Below, piece by piece: positions 10,181-20,591 of a DNA stretch of 64,000 nt (within the stretch, counting starts at the first letter, position 1; every line of letters begins with the position of its first letter). The stretch is taken from contig JBAKBP010013131.1 in the NCBI GenBank assembly GCA_037953745.1, positions 1-64,000 of the forward strand. The letters are read 5' to 3'. A program made the position numbers and the translations under genes. This DNA comes from Lithodes maja. Its lineage: Eukaryota > Arthropoda > Malacostraca > Decapoda > Lithodidae. Under the pieces are notes generated by a model that saw only the letters and a list, made by a program, of their open reading frames with translations, made no database searches and was not told the DNA's origin.

Positions 10181-10530
10181 AACTTTTGCCAAAACTTGGA
10201 TTTTTTTTTTTTCATTTTGGGGGTTTCATAAGTTGAAAAACAAGAAAACCTGAGCCAACTTTTTTTTGCCACTTTCTGACTTTTATGAAGCTGAAACATC
10301 TTAAAATCCCAGCCAACTTTTGCCAAAACTTGGCTCTATTTTTTTTCATTTTGGAGTTTTCTTAAGTTGAAAAACAAGAAAACCGAAGCCAACTTCTTTT
10401 TTGCACTTGCTGTCTTTTATGCAGCAGAAAAATATTAAAATCCGAGCCAACTTTTGCCAAAACTTGGCTCGGGTGTTTTCATTTTGGGGTTTTCTCAAGT
10501 TGAAAAACAACAAAACCCGAGCCAACTTTC
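10181..10530 (+). repeat. Tandem ~134-bp repeat carrying a GAGCCAAC/GTTGGCTC hairpin
   Basis: The word AACTTTTGCCAAAACTTGG begins at 10181, 10316 and 10449, giving a period of 133-135 bp. Each unit contains a perfect or near-perfect inverted repeat GAGCCAACTTTTGCC / CCAAAACTTGGCTC. It is non-coding. Confidence 0.7.
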
Positions 10531-10748
10531 ATCATAAAAGCCATTATATCGGCTTTTTATGTCTTTAACCCCACATTTTCCCTGATCTTCATAGCCCTCC
10601 CCACTATCGGGCACCGTGTCTTAAGATCGTTGGATAAAGGGGAAAACGATTTTTGCGGAAGTTGAAACTAATGTCAATCACTATATATTTATGCAAATAA
10701 ACTAAATCTAAAACAAAAATAATGAAAATAATTGGTGGGTGGTTTTCC

Positions 10749-11237
10749 TTAACCCTTCCTCCCCGGGCTGTCTTAGCTAATGACGGTCGCCCCTACCCGG
10801 GCGATATGGCCGAAAAACGTCTAGGCCTAGGCTACCGTATTTATGTTTATTTTCACTGCTAGAACTTTCCCACTCATCTATAATCGTAGTGCGGTTTTCA
10901 ATCTGTATTTTGGCATTTAGTAGAGCTCTGTAAGTCAACTGGTTCAGTTGTGATGACAATTTCAGTGGAGCCAATATTGCAGAGATGTTGCCAATATGGG
11001 GGCATTTTAGACACTAATTTCGTCATGACGTCAGAACAATAACATTGAGGAGTCTTCTCCTTCTTGTTTTCGGAGGTGCGGTGACGAACGCTTGGGTTTG
11101 TTGACATAGGTCGTACGTACGGCGTTCGGACCAAGCTTAATTAGGCTATTAAGCTCATGCCTTAGATAAGGCATACCGGGTAGCGGCCCTTCTTTCGTGC
11201 TGTCCTTACCTAAGGCAGCCCGGGTAGGAAGGGTTAA
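10749..11237 (+). mobile_element. 489-bp TTAA MITE, first copy
   Basis: TTAA occurs at 10749-10752 and 11234-11237. Its ends are CCCTTCCTCCCCGGGCTG and the inverse of CCCTTCCTACCCGGGCTG. The copy at 11461-11949 is the same length and inverted, with a 223-bp spacer between them. Block 10902-10940 matches the piggyBac left end at the same distance (about 150 bp) from the TTAA. It has no gene of its own. Confidence 0.88.
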
Positions 11238-11460
11238 TATTTTCCGGTTTTTCCGAGGGTTTAACACATTTTCATATGATCTTTAGAGGTATCGATAACT
11301 GGAAGTACCGTATTGACAACCTTGTTACGAAAAAGACAATTTAGTACCATACCGTACTTTTTTATTAAGTTTTGCCGAGGGTTAAAACAAATTTTCTTAT
11401 GATCTTTAGAGCATATAGATTCAATATTTATCTTCAAATATATCAACAAAATTTGTGGTA

Positions 11461-11949
11461 TTAACCCTTCCTACCCGGGCTGCCTTAGGTAAGGACAGCA
11501 CGAAAGAAGGGCAGCTACCCGGTATGCCTTATCTAAGGCATGAGCTTAATAGCCTAATTAAGCTTGGTCCGAACGCCGTGCGTACGACGTATGTCAACAA
11601 ACCCAAGCGTTCGTCACCGCACCTCCGAAATCAAGAAGGAGAAGACTCCTCAATGTTATTGTTATGACGTCATGACGAAATTAGTGTCTAAAAAGCCCCC
11701 ATATTGGCAACATCTCTGCAATATTGGCTCCACTGAAATCGTCATCACAACTGAACCAGTTGACTTACAGAGCTCTACTCAATGCCAAAATACAGATTGA
11801 AAACCGCACTACGATTATAGATGAGTGGGAAAGTTCTAGCAGTGAAAATAAACATAAATACGGTAGCCTAGGCCTAGACGTTTTTCGGCCATATCGCCCG
11901 GGTAGGGGCGACCGTCATTAGCTAAGACTGCCCGGGTAGGAAGGGTTAA
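11461..11949 (-). mobile_element. 489-bp TTAA MITE, second copy (inverted)
   Basis: It is nearly identical in reverse complement to 10749-11237. TTAA at 11461-11464 and 11946-11949 flank it. Outside the TTAA sites the host sequence (...AATTTGTGGTA and AACAATATTGAACC...) reconstitutes a dispersed repeat seen uninterrupted at 25840-25880, so the insertion point is known to the base. Confidence 0.9.
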
Positions 11950-11984
11950 AACAATATTGAACCGGTACTTTTACTGTAATACTG

Positions 11985-12507
11985 GATAAATCTACAGTTT
12001 ACTACCCCTATTTTGTCGCTATTCTGTTGGAACTAATGGGTTAGGCTAATATTATTAGTAGTAGACTTAGTACGGTATGGTTTGATGATGCGCGGAAATG
12101 TATATTTGACTTGAAATAGATACATTGAAGTATTACAAACCTTCGCAAACCCATACACAGGGAACGTGAGCAGGGTTTAGACCGTCGCGCACCCATAAAC
12201 AGGGAACGTGAGGGGGAGTTTAGACCGTCGCGGAGACGGGTTACTTTTCGGTTAGGTTAGGCTAATGTTAAAAATACTAAAATGCGACGGTCCTCGGTAT
12301 TAAACAACACTGTAGGCCTATATCAAATAAAAAATAAAAAACAATAACAATTTACCTGAAAAACTTGTATCTGGTTGGTGATAATTTTTTATCAATTTTT
12401 TTTTTCCAGTTTCCGCGTCTGCTGAACCATCCAAAAACACGCTAAAAGGCGTGTTTTGAAGGGGGGAGGTGGTGGGGGGGTATTGGGAGTATAACTGTAG
12501 ATTTACC
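11985..12507 (+). mobile_element. hAT-type MITE, copy 1, with 8-bp target duplication
   Basis: Direct repeats TAATACTG occur at 11977-11984 and 12508-12515. Between them are inverted ends GATAAATCTACAGTTTACTA and the inverse of GGTAAATCTACAGTTATACT. The interior holds two tandem units of CCCATAAACAGGGAACGTGAG...TTTAGACCGTCGCG and a TTAGG-like run. Copy 2 is at 23546-24080. An 8-bp duplication and short TIRs fit the hAT superfamily. Confidence 0.88.
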
Positions 12508-12515
12508 TAATACTG

Positions 12516-13040
12516 ATGTAAACTTAACTTGTTATCTAACTCTCGGTAAAATTCTAGTTTCACGTACACAGCGACAAAAGGGAGGCGCCATTGTAAAGGC
12601 ATAGCTTCCCAACCAACTATGAAGATCAGGGAAATTGCTGGGTAAAAGACGTAATATAATGATAATAAACTACATTAACGACATTAGCCTAACCGGTTCA
12701 ATGTTATTTTAATACCACAAATTTTATTGATATACCTTCGTATAATCGACAGCCAATTTTTTTATTTTTTATTAAGGGATTAGTACTCAACCAGCGGGGG
12801 TGTGGGGGCGGCAGCCCCCACCCATAATACTAGATTAGGTTAGGTAAGGTTGTTAGGTTAGGCTAATGTCTTTTCAAATCACTATCGGGGAGCAAGCGTG
12901 TCTCAACATCGATCGATAGGCCTAATGGGTTTCTAATTAATTACAAACACTATATATTGATGCAAATGACCAATTTTGTTTATAAAAAACACTTGGAAAA
13001 TTTGTGGTATTAAAATAAAAAAAATCCGCCTAACCTAACC
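12516..13040. repeat. Mosaic of dispersed repeats
   Basis: It contains a G/C-hairpin module (12788-12870) and the uninterrupted form of the repeat ending AAAATTTGTGGTATTAAAATAA (12950-13020), which elsewhere is the target of piggyBac-type insertions. No gene is seen. Confidence 0.55.
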
Positions 13041-13074
13041 GGCCGCATATGGGGAGATTTTTTTTTTTTTTTTT

Positions 13075-13870
13075 ACAGTAGGGCCTAGGTATCTATCTAT
13101 GGGCCTAGGTATAATTCCTTATAATGCATTTCCGCCGCTTTGGACATATATAGCAATTAAGTATGGTATATGACAACTCTAAAGTAGCCATAGAAATTTA
13201 TGAGTATGCTGTGAAACCGAAACTAGAATGAAACCTAACTCTCAGGTAGGCTAGTCAGATCTGATCATGATCATCTGACAGATACTGGAAGTTTGGAATA
13301 GCCTGATTATCTAACCTGTCACTACTGACAGGCTGACTTGACTAAATCATAAAATGAACAATTAGACTAGCCTATCCTGTTAGGCATAGGCTAGCCTAGG
13401 CAAAAATAGGACAATGTCAATTATAACTGGGTCTATGTGCCCTTATGTAGCCTAGGCCTAGCCCACTGAACTTCTGAAGGATAATTGGAATTAGCCTACA
13501 GGGAAATTAGGGTCTAGGGAATAGGCTAGGCTATGTGTGGAATTTTGGAAATAGGCCTAGGCTATAGGCTAGCCTACAGCACATTTGCTTACTCTTATTA
13601 GTTATGTGAGGCCTAGGCTTAGGCTAGCTAGGTCTAAGGTCATGATTTTGGCCTAGGCCTAATTATAGTCCTAGCCTAGGCTATATATATATTTTTTTAT
13701 AATGAGTAGACTAGGCCTACAGCGGCTTAGGCTATAGGCCTAGCCAATCAGGATATTTAAATAACCAAAGGAGGGATGGAAACAACTGAGAACAACCTGC
13801 CACCCACACAGCCTACCTCCAGGAATTAGGCTAGGCTACAATGATTTCAATAATATAGGCCTACACTTAA
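13075..13870. repeat. GGCCTAGGC-rich tract
   Basis: Dozens of overlapping CTAGGC, GGCCTA and TAGGCTAG words give strong local self-complementarity without a fixed period. No coding frame is visible. Isolated words of the same kind occur across the window. Confidence 0.6.
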
Positions 13871-14279
13871 AGGGTCCTCCATTATCTCAAACCCAATCAA
13901 TCTCTATTTCCTCTCCATACCAGGCTTTCTTTATCAACTGAGAAAGATAAACAATTCCTCCACACTCACAGACCCAGGCAGGGAGTCGCCAATTTCCCTC
14001 GCCCACTACACGATACTAAGACATTAATGGGGCTTATTCTTACCTCAATATGTTATCCTCGAGTTCAATATAACAATTACAACGCGACACTCCCGTTATC
14101 TCCACTAAGGCACTAACACTGGTAATTGGCATCAACAATTCCCAACATGGCGCACCTCACTGGCTCACAAAGACTGCCTTTACTGAGGTCTGGGGTGCCT
14201 TTATATACAGACTTCCACCGGAGGGGGTACAGGGAGACAGAAACAAGATGGCGCCCGAGGACTTTGGTACTGTACTCGA

Positions 14280-14430
14280 TTAAGGGGGCTCGCATTTGTT
14301 TTCTCTTTCTCTCCCTCTCTTTGGCTTGTATCCATTCGGCCCCATGCAGCCTACTGTTTTAAGACGTATACCCCCATCCAAGAGTCAATATTTTCATGGC
14401 GAGCAGTAGCGATTCAGCATATACTGTACT
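14280..14430 (+). mobile_element. Truncated TTAA foldback element
   Basis: TTAA at 14280-14283 is followed by GGGGGCTCGC and one arm (CATTCGGCCCCATGCAGCC, then TAAGACG) of the foldback family best seen at 18111-18478. The second arm is missing. The short open frame across 14126-14362 has no protein-like support. Confidence 0.55.
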
Positions 14431-14496
14431 GTAGGCCTAGGGAGTAAACTAGACAAATAATTAATACAGTACATTAAAAAAAGTGAACCATCCTAC

Positions 14497-15010
14497 CTAA
14501 GGGGGGTCACCTGCTCTTTTTCTCTGGCTTGTAGGCTATCCATTCGGCCCCATTCAGCCAACTGTTTTAAGACGTTTATCCCCATCCAGGTGTCGGTTTC
14601 TTCCTGGCGAGCGATAGTGAGCCAGCATTGTATGGAGAAATCCGGCTTCGCCGGAGAAATTTTTCTATCCAAAAATGTACAAATTTAGCTTGCTGTCAAA
14701 ACAAAATTATAGGCCCCTAGAACTCCATCACACTTAAACACACATCCATTAGATCCCTCATCTAGATGAATTTATATTTTTTTCGATAGGAAAATGTCCC
14801 GGCCTAAGGCTGGTTCTTCCAAAATTACAGGCTCACTATCGTTGGCCAGGAAAAAATCGACACCTAAATAGCACGAAAGGTCTTAATATTGACAAGGAAA
14901 TGGGGCGGAAGGTCTTAAAATCGACAAACTAATGGGGCAAACATCAGACAACTAATGGGGCTAAACATGAGGGAGAAGGGGATCTAGAAAAACGACTCGT
15001 CTCCCCTTAA
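14497..15010. mobile_element. TTAA foldback element
   Basis: It begins CTAA-GGGGGGTCACCTG and ends CTCCCC-TTAA (15007-15010). The left arm (TCCATTCGGCCCCATT ... CCTGGCGAGCGATAGTGAGCC) reappears as its reverse complement on the right (GCTCACTATCGTTGGCCAGG ... AATGGGGC), so the single strand folds into a long hairpin. It is non-coding. Confidence 0.7.
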
Positions 15011-15519
15011 GTTTACGTTGTGGGACTCACAGAGGATCGCTCACGGGTGGCACCATATGCGGGAGTTGTGCAGGGTCATTATGGATTAGGAACAGGATCA
15101 GGAAAAGGATTAGGATTAGGGAGATAATAACTATTGATCCTATAAGTCTATTTATTTCTAGCTGAGAGTAATTTAACATGTCCTCATCATGATTCCTCGG
15201 CTATTACAGAGATTTTTGTTTACCGAAATAGTTCATCAATGCATGTTTGATATCTATATGACGCAGAAACATATTAGTTTCATATATTGCCATTAATTAA
15301 GTCTTGAAAAATCAGTTGCTAAGGGCTTCAATTTACTATTAACTGGAAATAGACTAGTTCTAAAAGAATAAAGAGTGGGATTATTAACTATATAAGATAG
15401 GAGGTAATTCCACTCTTGGATGTTGCGGGGAAGAAATGAATGTCTAACTCTAAATAATAATATATTATGTTTATGCTTCCTTTATAGGTGTGGTATTTTA
15501 GGTTGTGGCTGCGTCTCCT
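15011..15519. other. Unassigned sequence with a diverged repeat
   Basis: 15200-15345 resembles 15850-16015 (shared GAAAAATCAGTTGCT and TTCAATTTAC), giving direct diverged repeats on either side of the MITE at 15522-15744. Nothing coding is recognised. Confidence 0.4.
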
Positions 15520-15521
15520 AA

Positions 15522-15744
15522 ATTGACCACTTGCGAGTTTCGTTCTATAAGGAAGTTGGAGCTGGAAGGCTATACGTTGATATCTAGAAGAATTACCAGC
15601 TAAAATACGGTTGTAGTGCATATACTGTATAAATACATAAACCCAATTCAACATACTTTTTATTCATCAAAAACCTACATTATTATTACATTTCTGTTTT
15701 ATATCCATCCAACGTCCTTAACCTGAAACTCGCAAGTGGTCAAT
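15522..15744. mobile_element. Short MITE with TIR AATTGACCACTTGCGAGTTT
   Basis: The left end reads TTGACCACTTGCGAGTTTC and the right end its exact reverse complement at about 15725-15744, enclosing 180 bp. The left part matches 7424-7556. Superfamily is undetermined because no clear target duplication was read. Confidence 0.6.
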
Positions 15745-15745
15745 T

Positions 15746-16089
15746 GTATACTTGTAGGGTGTAAATATATAACTTTGTCTATGTCTACTAAGTTGTTATA
15801 GTCTGTATTTATTGCAGCTGACGGTAAATTGCCATGGTTCCATCTTGTTTGTTCAGCTATTACCAAGATTTATAAGCGAAATATATTGTTAACTATGCAA
15901 ATTTGGCAATATTATGACACAGAGACATAGTACAGGTAGTTTCATATGTTTTCATTAATTGTTGAAAAATCAGTTGCTGAGGGATTCAATTTACCATCAA
16001 CTGAAATAACATCGACTATACTGATTGTATATGACATTAAATTTATTGTCTGTGTAATTGTCTTCTTGTTTCAAGTGGGTCTAGTCTAA
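15746..16089. other. Non-coding, diverged repeat only
   Basis: It holds the second copy of the diverged direct repeat noted at 15200-15345. No gene or RNA is recognised. Confidence 0.4.
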
Positions 16090-16726
16090 TTAACCCGGGA
16101 GCTGCGGGAAGACTCTTAAGAGTTCCCCCGGCGGACTGCGGGAAGACTCTCCTGAGTAAGTAAAATTAAAAATCAACTTTTGACATCGAAAAAAAAAAAA
16201 AAATTTTATTTTTATTTTTTTATTTTTTTATTTTTGTTTGGCCCCTGGGCCATGCAAAATCTCAGTCCTCTACCTCCCCTCCTTCCCCACTTTCCTCCTA
16301 TCCCTCAGTTATCACCTATTTTCCCTATTATTCCCTTATTCTGAGGTATATTTTCGTGCTAACATTAGCGAGTTGCAAGCAGGGTGTTGTCATCACTGAT
16401 GGCAATCGAGTGCAAGAGAGAGAGAGAGAGTATCGATCGACTGTGTCGCAGTGGCCTTGGGGAAAATTGGCGGGAAGGTAGCTTGCCTCACCCATACATT
16501 ATACAACTCGCGGGCTATATCTCCGATTTTGACCATCCAAACGCTGTTTTCACTCGTTTTATTGTTGTTTCAGGTTAATACCTTTATAATCAACCCATAA
16601 TAGGCGCATATGGATAATTATTAATGCTATTAATGGTACAATGAATATTTTAGTGACGGAAACACCTCAAATACGTCAGCACAGGGGGAGGTTTTCAATA
16701 ACCCCCGTGCGCACTTCAGAGGTTAA
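16090..16726 (-). mobile_element. 0.6-kb TTAA MITE, copy B (inverted)
   Basis: TTAA at 16090-16093 is followed by CCCGGGAGCTGCGGG, and the element ends GCGCACTTCAGAGG-TTAA (16723-16726). It is the reverse complement of copies A, C and D. It shares its right TTAA with copy C. Confidence 0.92.
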
Positions 16727-17355
16727 CCTCTGAAGTGCGCACGGGGGTAATTGAAAACCTCCCCCTGTGCTGACGTATTTGAGGTGTTTCCGTCACTAAA
16801 ATATTCATTGTACCATTAATAGCATTAATAATTATCCATATGCGCCTATTATGGGTTGATTATAAAGGTATTAACCTGAAACAACAATAAAACGAGTGAA
16901 AACAGCGTTTGGATGGTCAAAATCGGAGATATAGCCCGCGAGTTGTATAATGTATGGGTGAGGCAACTGCTTTCCCGCCAATTTCCCCCAAGGCCACTGA
17001 GACACAGTCGATCGATACTCTCTCTCTCTCTCTTGCACTCGCTTGCCATCAGTGATGACAACACCCTGCTTGCAACTCGCTAATGTTAGCACGAAAATAT
17101 ACCTCAGAATAAGGGAATAACAGGGAAAATAGGTGATAACTGAAGGAGAGGAGGAAAGTGGGGAAGGAGGGGAGGTAGAGGACTGAGATTTTGCATGGCC
17201 CAGGGGCCAAAAAAAATAAAAAATAAAAAAAAATAAAAATATATATTTTTTTTTTTCGATGTCAAAAGTTGATTTTTTGTTTTACTTACTCTCAAGAGTC
17301 TCCCCGCAGTCCGCCGGGGGAACTCTTAAGAGTCTCCCCGCAGTTCCCGGGTTAA
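16723..17355 (+). mobile_element. 0.6-kb TTAA MITE, copy C
   Basis: It starts at the TTAA shared with copy B (16723-16726), then CCTCTGAAGTGCGCACGG, and ends CCCGGG-TTAA (17352-17355). Together with copy B it forms a near-perfect inverted repeat of about 633-bp arms with no spacer other than TTAA. Confidence 0.92.
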
Positions 17356-17500
17356 GCAAAGTAACAAATGTAGTGTATTTGTAATCACGTCTGATCCACT
17401 TTGCAGCTTTGTTTTGTATGGCCTCTAGTTTATTGATATTATTGTAAGTGTGTGGATCGCAGATCGAGAGTGTCGCAGTAATGTGACCGAACAAGTGTTT
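17356..17500 (-). pseudogene. LINE RT C-terminal fragment
   Basis: The minus strand reads INKLEAIQNKAAKWIRRDY, the LExxQNKAxKWI motif found downstream of the RT domain in many APE-type LINEs. The fragment is cut on its left by the MITE pair and no more of the protein is seen to the right. Confidence 0.55.
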
Positions 17501-17539
17501 TAAATGCTAGAATATAAGACATAGATCGGTGGATACCAA

Positions 17540-17720
17540 ATTCAAATAATAGGGTCTTTTTGGACTATTACCCTATTTTGTTGGAGATTTTAAGGCGTTT
17601 CACCCCATTAGTTTGGAAGACCACCCCATGCAGCGATAGTGAGCCTGTCATTTAATAAAAGATATTGGTCTTCGGTCGGGACATTTTTTTATACAACAAA
17701 ATATGTACAAATTTAGCCTG
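17540..17720. repeat. Degenerate foldback-family fragment
   Basis: It contains GGCGTTTCACCCCATTAGTTTGG, GCGATAGTGAGCC and CGGTCGGGACATTTTTTTAT, the words of one arm of the foldback family. Ends are not identifiable. Confidence 0.5.
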
Positions 17721-18110
17721 AAGTGGGTCTGGCTGGGCATTTTTATTAGTTTAAAGAAAGTCTGGGTGTCATTTTTGTTAACTAAAATGCATTGTTCAAA
17801 AATGGCAAAAACAAAACATGAACAATCTTCAATAATAAATAAATAAAACGTCATAATAACCCACAAAACGTCAGGGCAGTTAATATGAATAACTCTGATA
17901 GACAGTGGATTGAAAAATAAATCGATGTATAAATAAAATAATACAAGACTGTCTAGATTTATATCGAGAAAGGACTACTGAGGTCTGGAGTACCTTAATA
18001 ATGATCAAGGTTAAAGGACTATATTCTCTGGACTCTGATAATTATACAATACACCACAGGGATGCATGGCCGAAGTTACATACCAAGCGTCAAACCGGGG
18101 TAATTTTGTT

Positions 18111-18417
18111 TTAAGGGGGTCACCTGTTTTTGTTTTCTTTCTTCCATAGGCTTGTATCCATTCGGCCCCATTCAGCCTACTGTTTAAGACGCTTAGCCCC
18201 ATCCAGGTGTCGATATATTCCTGGCGATCGATAGCGAGCCAGCATTGTATGGAAAGCCGGAAACATTCTTCTATCGAAAAATGTACAAGTTTAGCCTGCT
18301 GACAAAAACATTATAACAAATATGCTGGCTCGCTACCGCTCGCCAGGAAAAAATCGACTCCTGGAATGGGATAAACGTCTCAAAACAATATGGTGAATGG
18401 GGCCGAATGAATACAAC

Positions 18418-18453
<36 letters not shown>

Positions 18454-18478
18454 AAACAAAACGAGGTGGGCCCCTTAA
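18111..18478. mobile_element. TTAA foldback element (best example)
   Basis: TTAA occurs at 18111-18114 and 18475-18478. The left arm starts GGGGGTCACCTGTTTTTGTT. The right arm, reversed, starts GGGGCCCACCTCGTTTTGTT, and both continue through CATTCGGCCCCATTCA, GACG-TT/CTTA-CCC and CCTGGCGA-CGATAGCGAGCCAGCAT. The arms are about 150-180 bp and the centre is short. A (GA)15 tract at 18421-18450 lies in the right arm. It is non-coding. Confidence 0.85.
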
Positions 18479-18529
18479 GACTAGAGAGAAGGAATACAGG
18501 AAAATTAACATCAATTAGCATTGTTGTGG

Positions 18530-18790
18530 CCATTTTATCACGTTTCACCCCAGTAGTTTGACGAAAATAATATGCTTAGCCCCATTCAGGTATTGATGTT
18601 CTGGGCGAGTGATAGCGGGCCTGCTAATTAAATTAAATCGGCATATCCGGCCTGGACATTTTTTTATCGAAAAATATTAATAAATTTAGTTTGCAAGAGG
18701 TCTGGATGGGCATTTTTAGTTTGAAGGAAGTCTGGGAAGGCATTTTTGTTAGCTTAGGGGACAAACTAAAATTAATTGCTTGAAAATGGT
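18530..18790. repeat. Foldback-family fragment
   Basis: It carries CGTTTCACCCCAGTAGTTTG, TTAGCCCCATTCAGG, GAGTGATAGCGGGCC and GACATTTTTTTATCGAAAAA in the order of a family arm. No TTAA-bounded ends were found. Confidence 0.5.
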
Positions 18791-19650
18791 AAAATCACGC
18801 AAAATCCTCAATAATAATTCAACAAAACATCATAAAACCCACAAGACGTCGGATCAGATAGTGTTAAGTGCTCTGATAGACGTAGATTGGTGGATTGCGA
18901 AATAAATTGATAGACTTAATAGAATTAATAGAAAAATATAGGATGTACTGTATACTGTATACGCTGAAAAAAAAAATGTAAATGTGGGTAGAAACAATAT
19001 GGCGTCCATAAGTCAATGTCACATAACCCTATTATACAGGTACCCTACTGAGGTAGTGTTTCTGCTATTACTTTTCACAGATAACTTGGCCAAAGCGTTC
19101 TTTTAATTATTACATACCTCAATATTCACCTCAAGCCTATAATTAATCGGTTTTAAGTTCATAATATGGAGATTAATGACAATTCAACACGTAAAGTTCT
19201 GCGGTATACATACAGAAAACTGAATAAACTAAATGGCAGTAGTGCGTAAGAAAGCGCCATATTGGTACACCAGACGTACCAATAAATCTTGCCAATAAAA
19301 GTCCCGCAATAATAATTATCTAATGCCGCATTTTCCTTTACCATCATTATCTCCGATAGACTGGAAATGGTGTCGTATTTCACACCCAAATGTCATAAAA
19401 GGGTGTCCAATATCAAGCTCCACAGGGTTGAGGAAAGCTGCATTTTGTGTCACCCCAAAGTCTGATAACAACCACTCTCATTAAAGTGTGGTGGCACAAA
19501 ATGACAAGGGGCGATCCAGGAGGTGGATTCACTAACGGTCGTACGATCCGAAAACTCCCTTACTCATACCTTACCGTTCCCTTACGTCTCAACGCTGGTA
19601 TTCACGAAGCGTCGTAGCGGCCATCTTTGATCGTAGGAAGCCCCTTTCGC
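18791..19650. other. Intergenic, no gene recognised
   Basis: The sequence is AT-rich. 19441-19505 contains a short inverted repeat (CATTTTGTGTCAC / GTGGCACAAAATG). 19505-19645 looks like the end of an unidentified repeat. Confidence 0.35.
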
Positions 19651-19655
19651 AAAGG

Positions 19656-20591
19656 GTGGTCGGATACGAAGTAATAAGGGCTGTGATGAGAGGAAACGAA
19701 GATGAAATCATAATAATGGGGGATATGAATGCTCACACAGGAATCTTAGGGGAACAAATCAATAGGAATGGGAAGTTATTGTTAGACCTATGTGAGGATG
19801 AGCAGTTAGAAAATTTGAATATGGTAGAGGCGGAGGGGAAAGTAACATGGAGAGGAAGAGAAGGGAGGAGGTCAGCTATTGATTATATATTAGTGAACAG
19901 GAAAGCAGGAGAGAGAGTGATAGAAATGGTAGTGGATGAAGAAAGAAACTTTGAAATAAACAGTGACCATAACCTGCTGAAACTAAGATACAGCATAAAG
20001 TCTCACAAGGAGAAGATAGAGAAGTGTAGAGAGGCTAGTAAGCCAGAAAGATGGAAAATGAAGGAGGCGGAGTGGGGGAGGTTTAGGGAGGAAATAGGGA
20101 ATATGGATATAGATGAAGTAGGGGGAGGGAGTGCAATGCAAATTGATAAGAGGATAGAGAGGGAAATAAATAAGGTAGCAGAGAGAGTGTTAGAGAAGGA
20201 GAAAATAGGGAGGAAAGGTAGAGGAATGAAAGGATGGTGGAATACAGACATTAAGGAGGCGAGGAAGAAGAGGAAAGAGAGGAATAGGATTAGGAAAGAG
20301 TTGGAGAAGGGGAAAAAGAGAGGGGAAAATATAAGTGAGGAGGAAATTCGAATAGCAAGGGAAGAATACGAGAGGGAAAGGAAAAACACAAAAAAATTAA
20401 GAAGAGGAGCAATAGAGAAGCACGAACAGAAAGAAATTGACAGGATAAAAGAGAAGGGGGACAAAGGAAAAGCTGAGTGGTATAGATGGCTAAAAAGAGA
20501 AAAAAGGAGGGAAAAGGTAGTAGTGGAGCTGAATGTAGGTGGGGAAAAAGTTAGGGATGTAAATAAAATTGGAGAGGAAATAAAAAGATAG
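19656..20591 (+). pseudogene. LINE endonuclease C-terminal half and linker
   Basis: The protein starts inside an APE-type endonuclease. It carries IIIMGDMNAHTG (the GDxN motif), SAIDYILVNR and INSDHNLL (the SDH motif). The N-terminal EN motifs are absent, so the copy is 5'-truncated at about 19650. A Lys/Glu/Arg-rich linker follows. The frame stops at 20589-20591, and the RT continues at once in another frame. The DNA is strikingly purine-rich on this strand. The clade is uncertain: the style of RT (RQGCNLSP, FADDVVL) suggests an RTE- or R1-related LINE. Confidence 0.75.

Noticed and set aside
14113..14362. Possible small gene on either strand near 14126
   Set aside because: The frame runs across a TTAA foldback end and has no recognisable motif or splice context.
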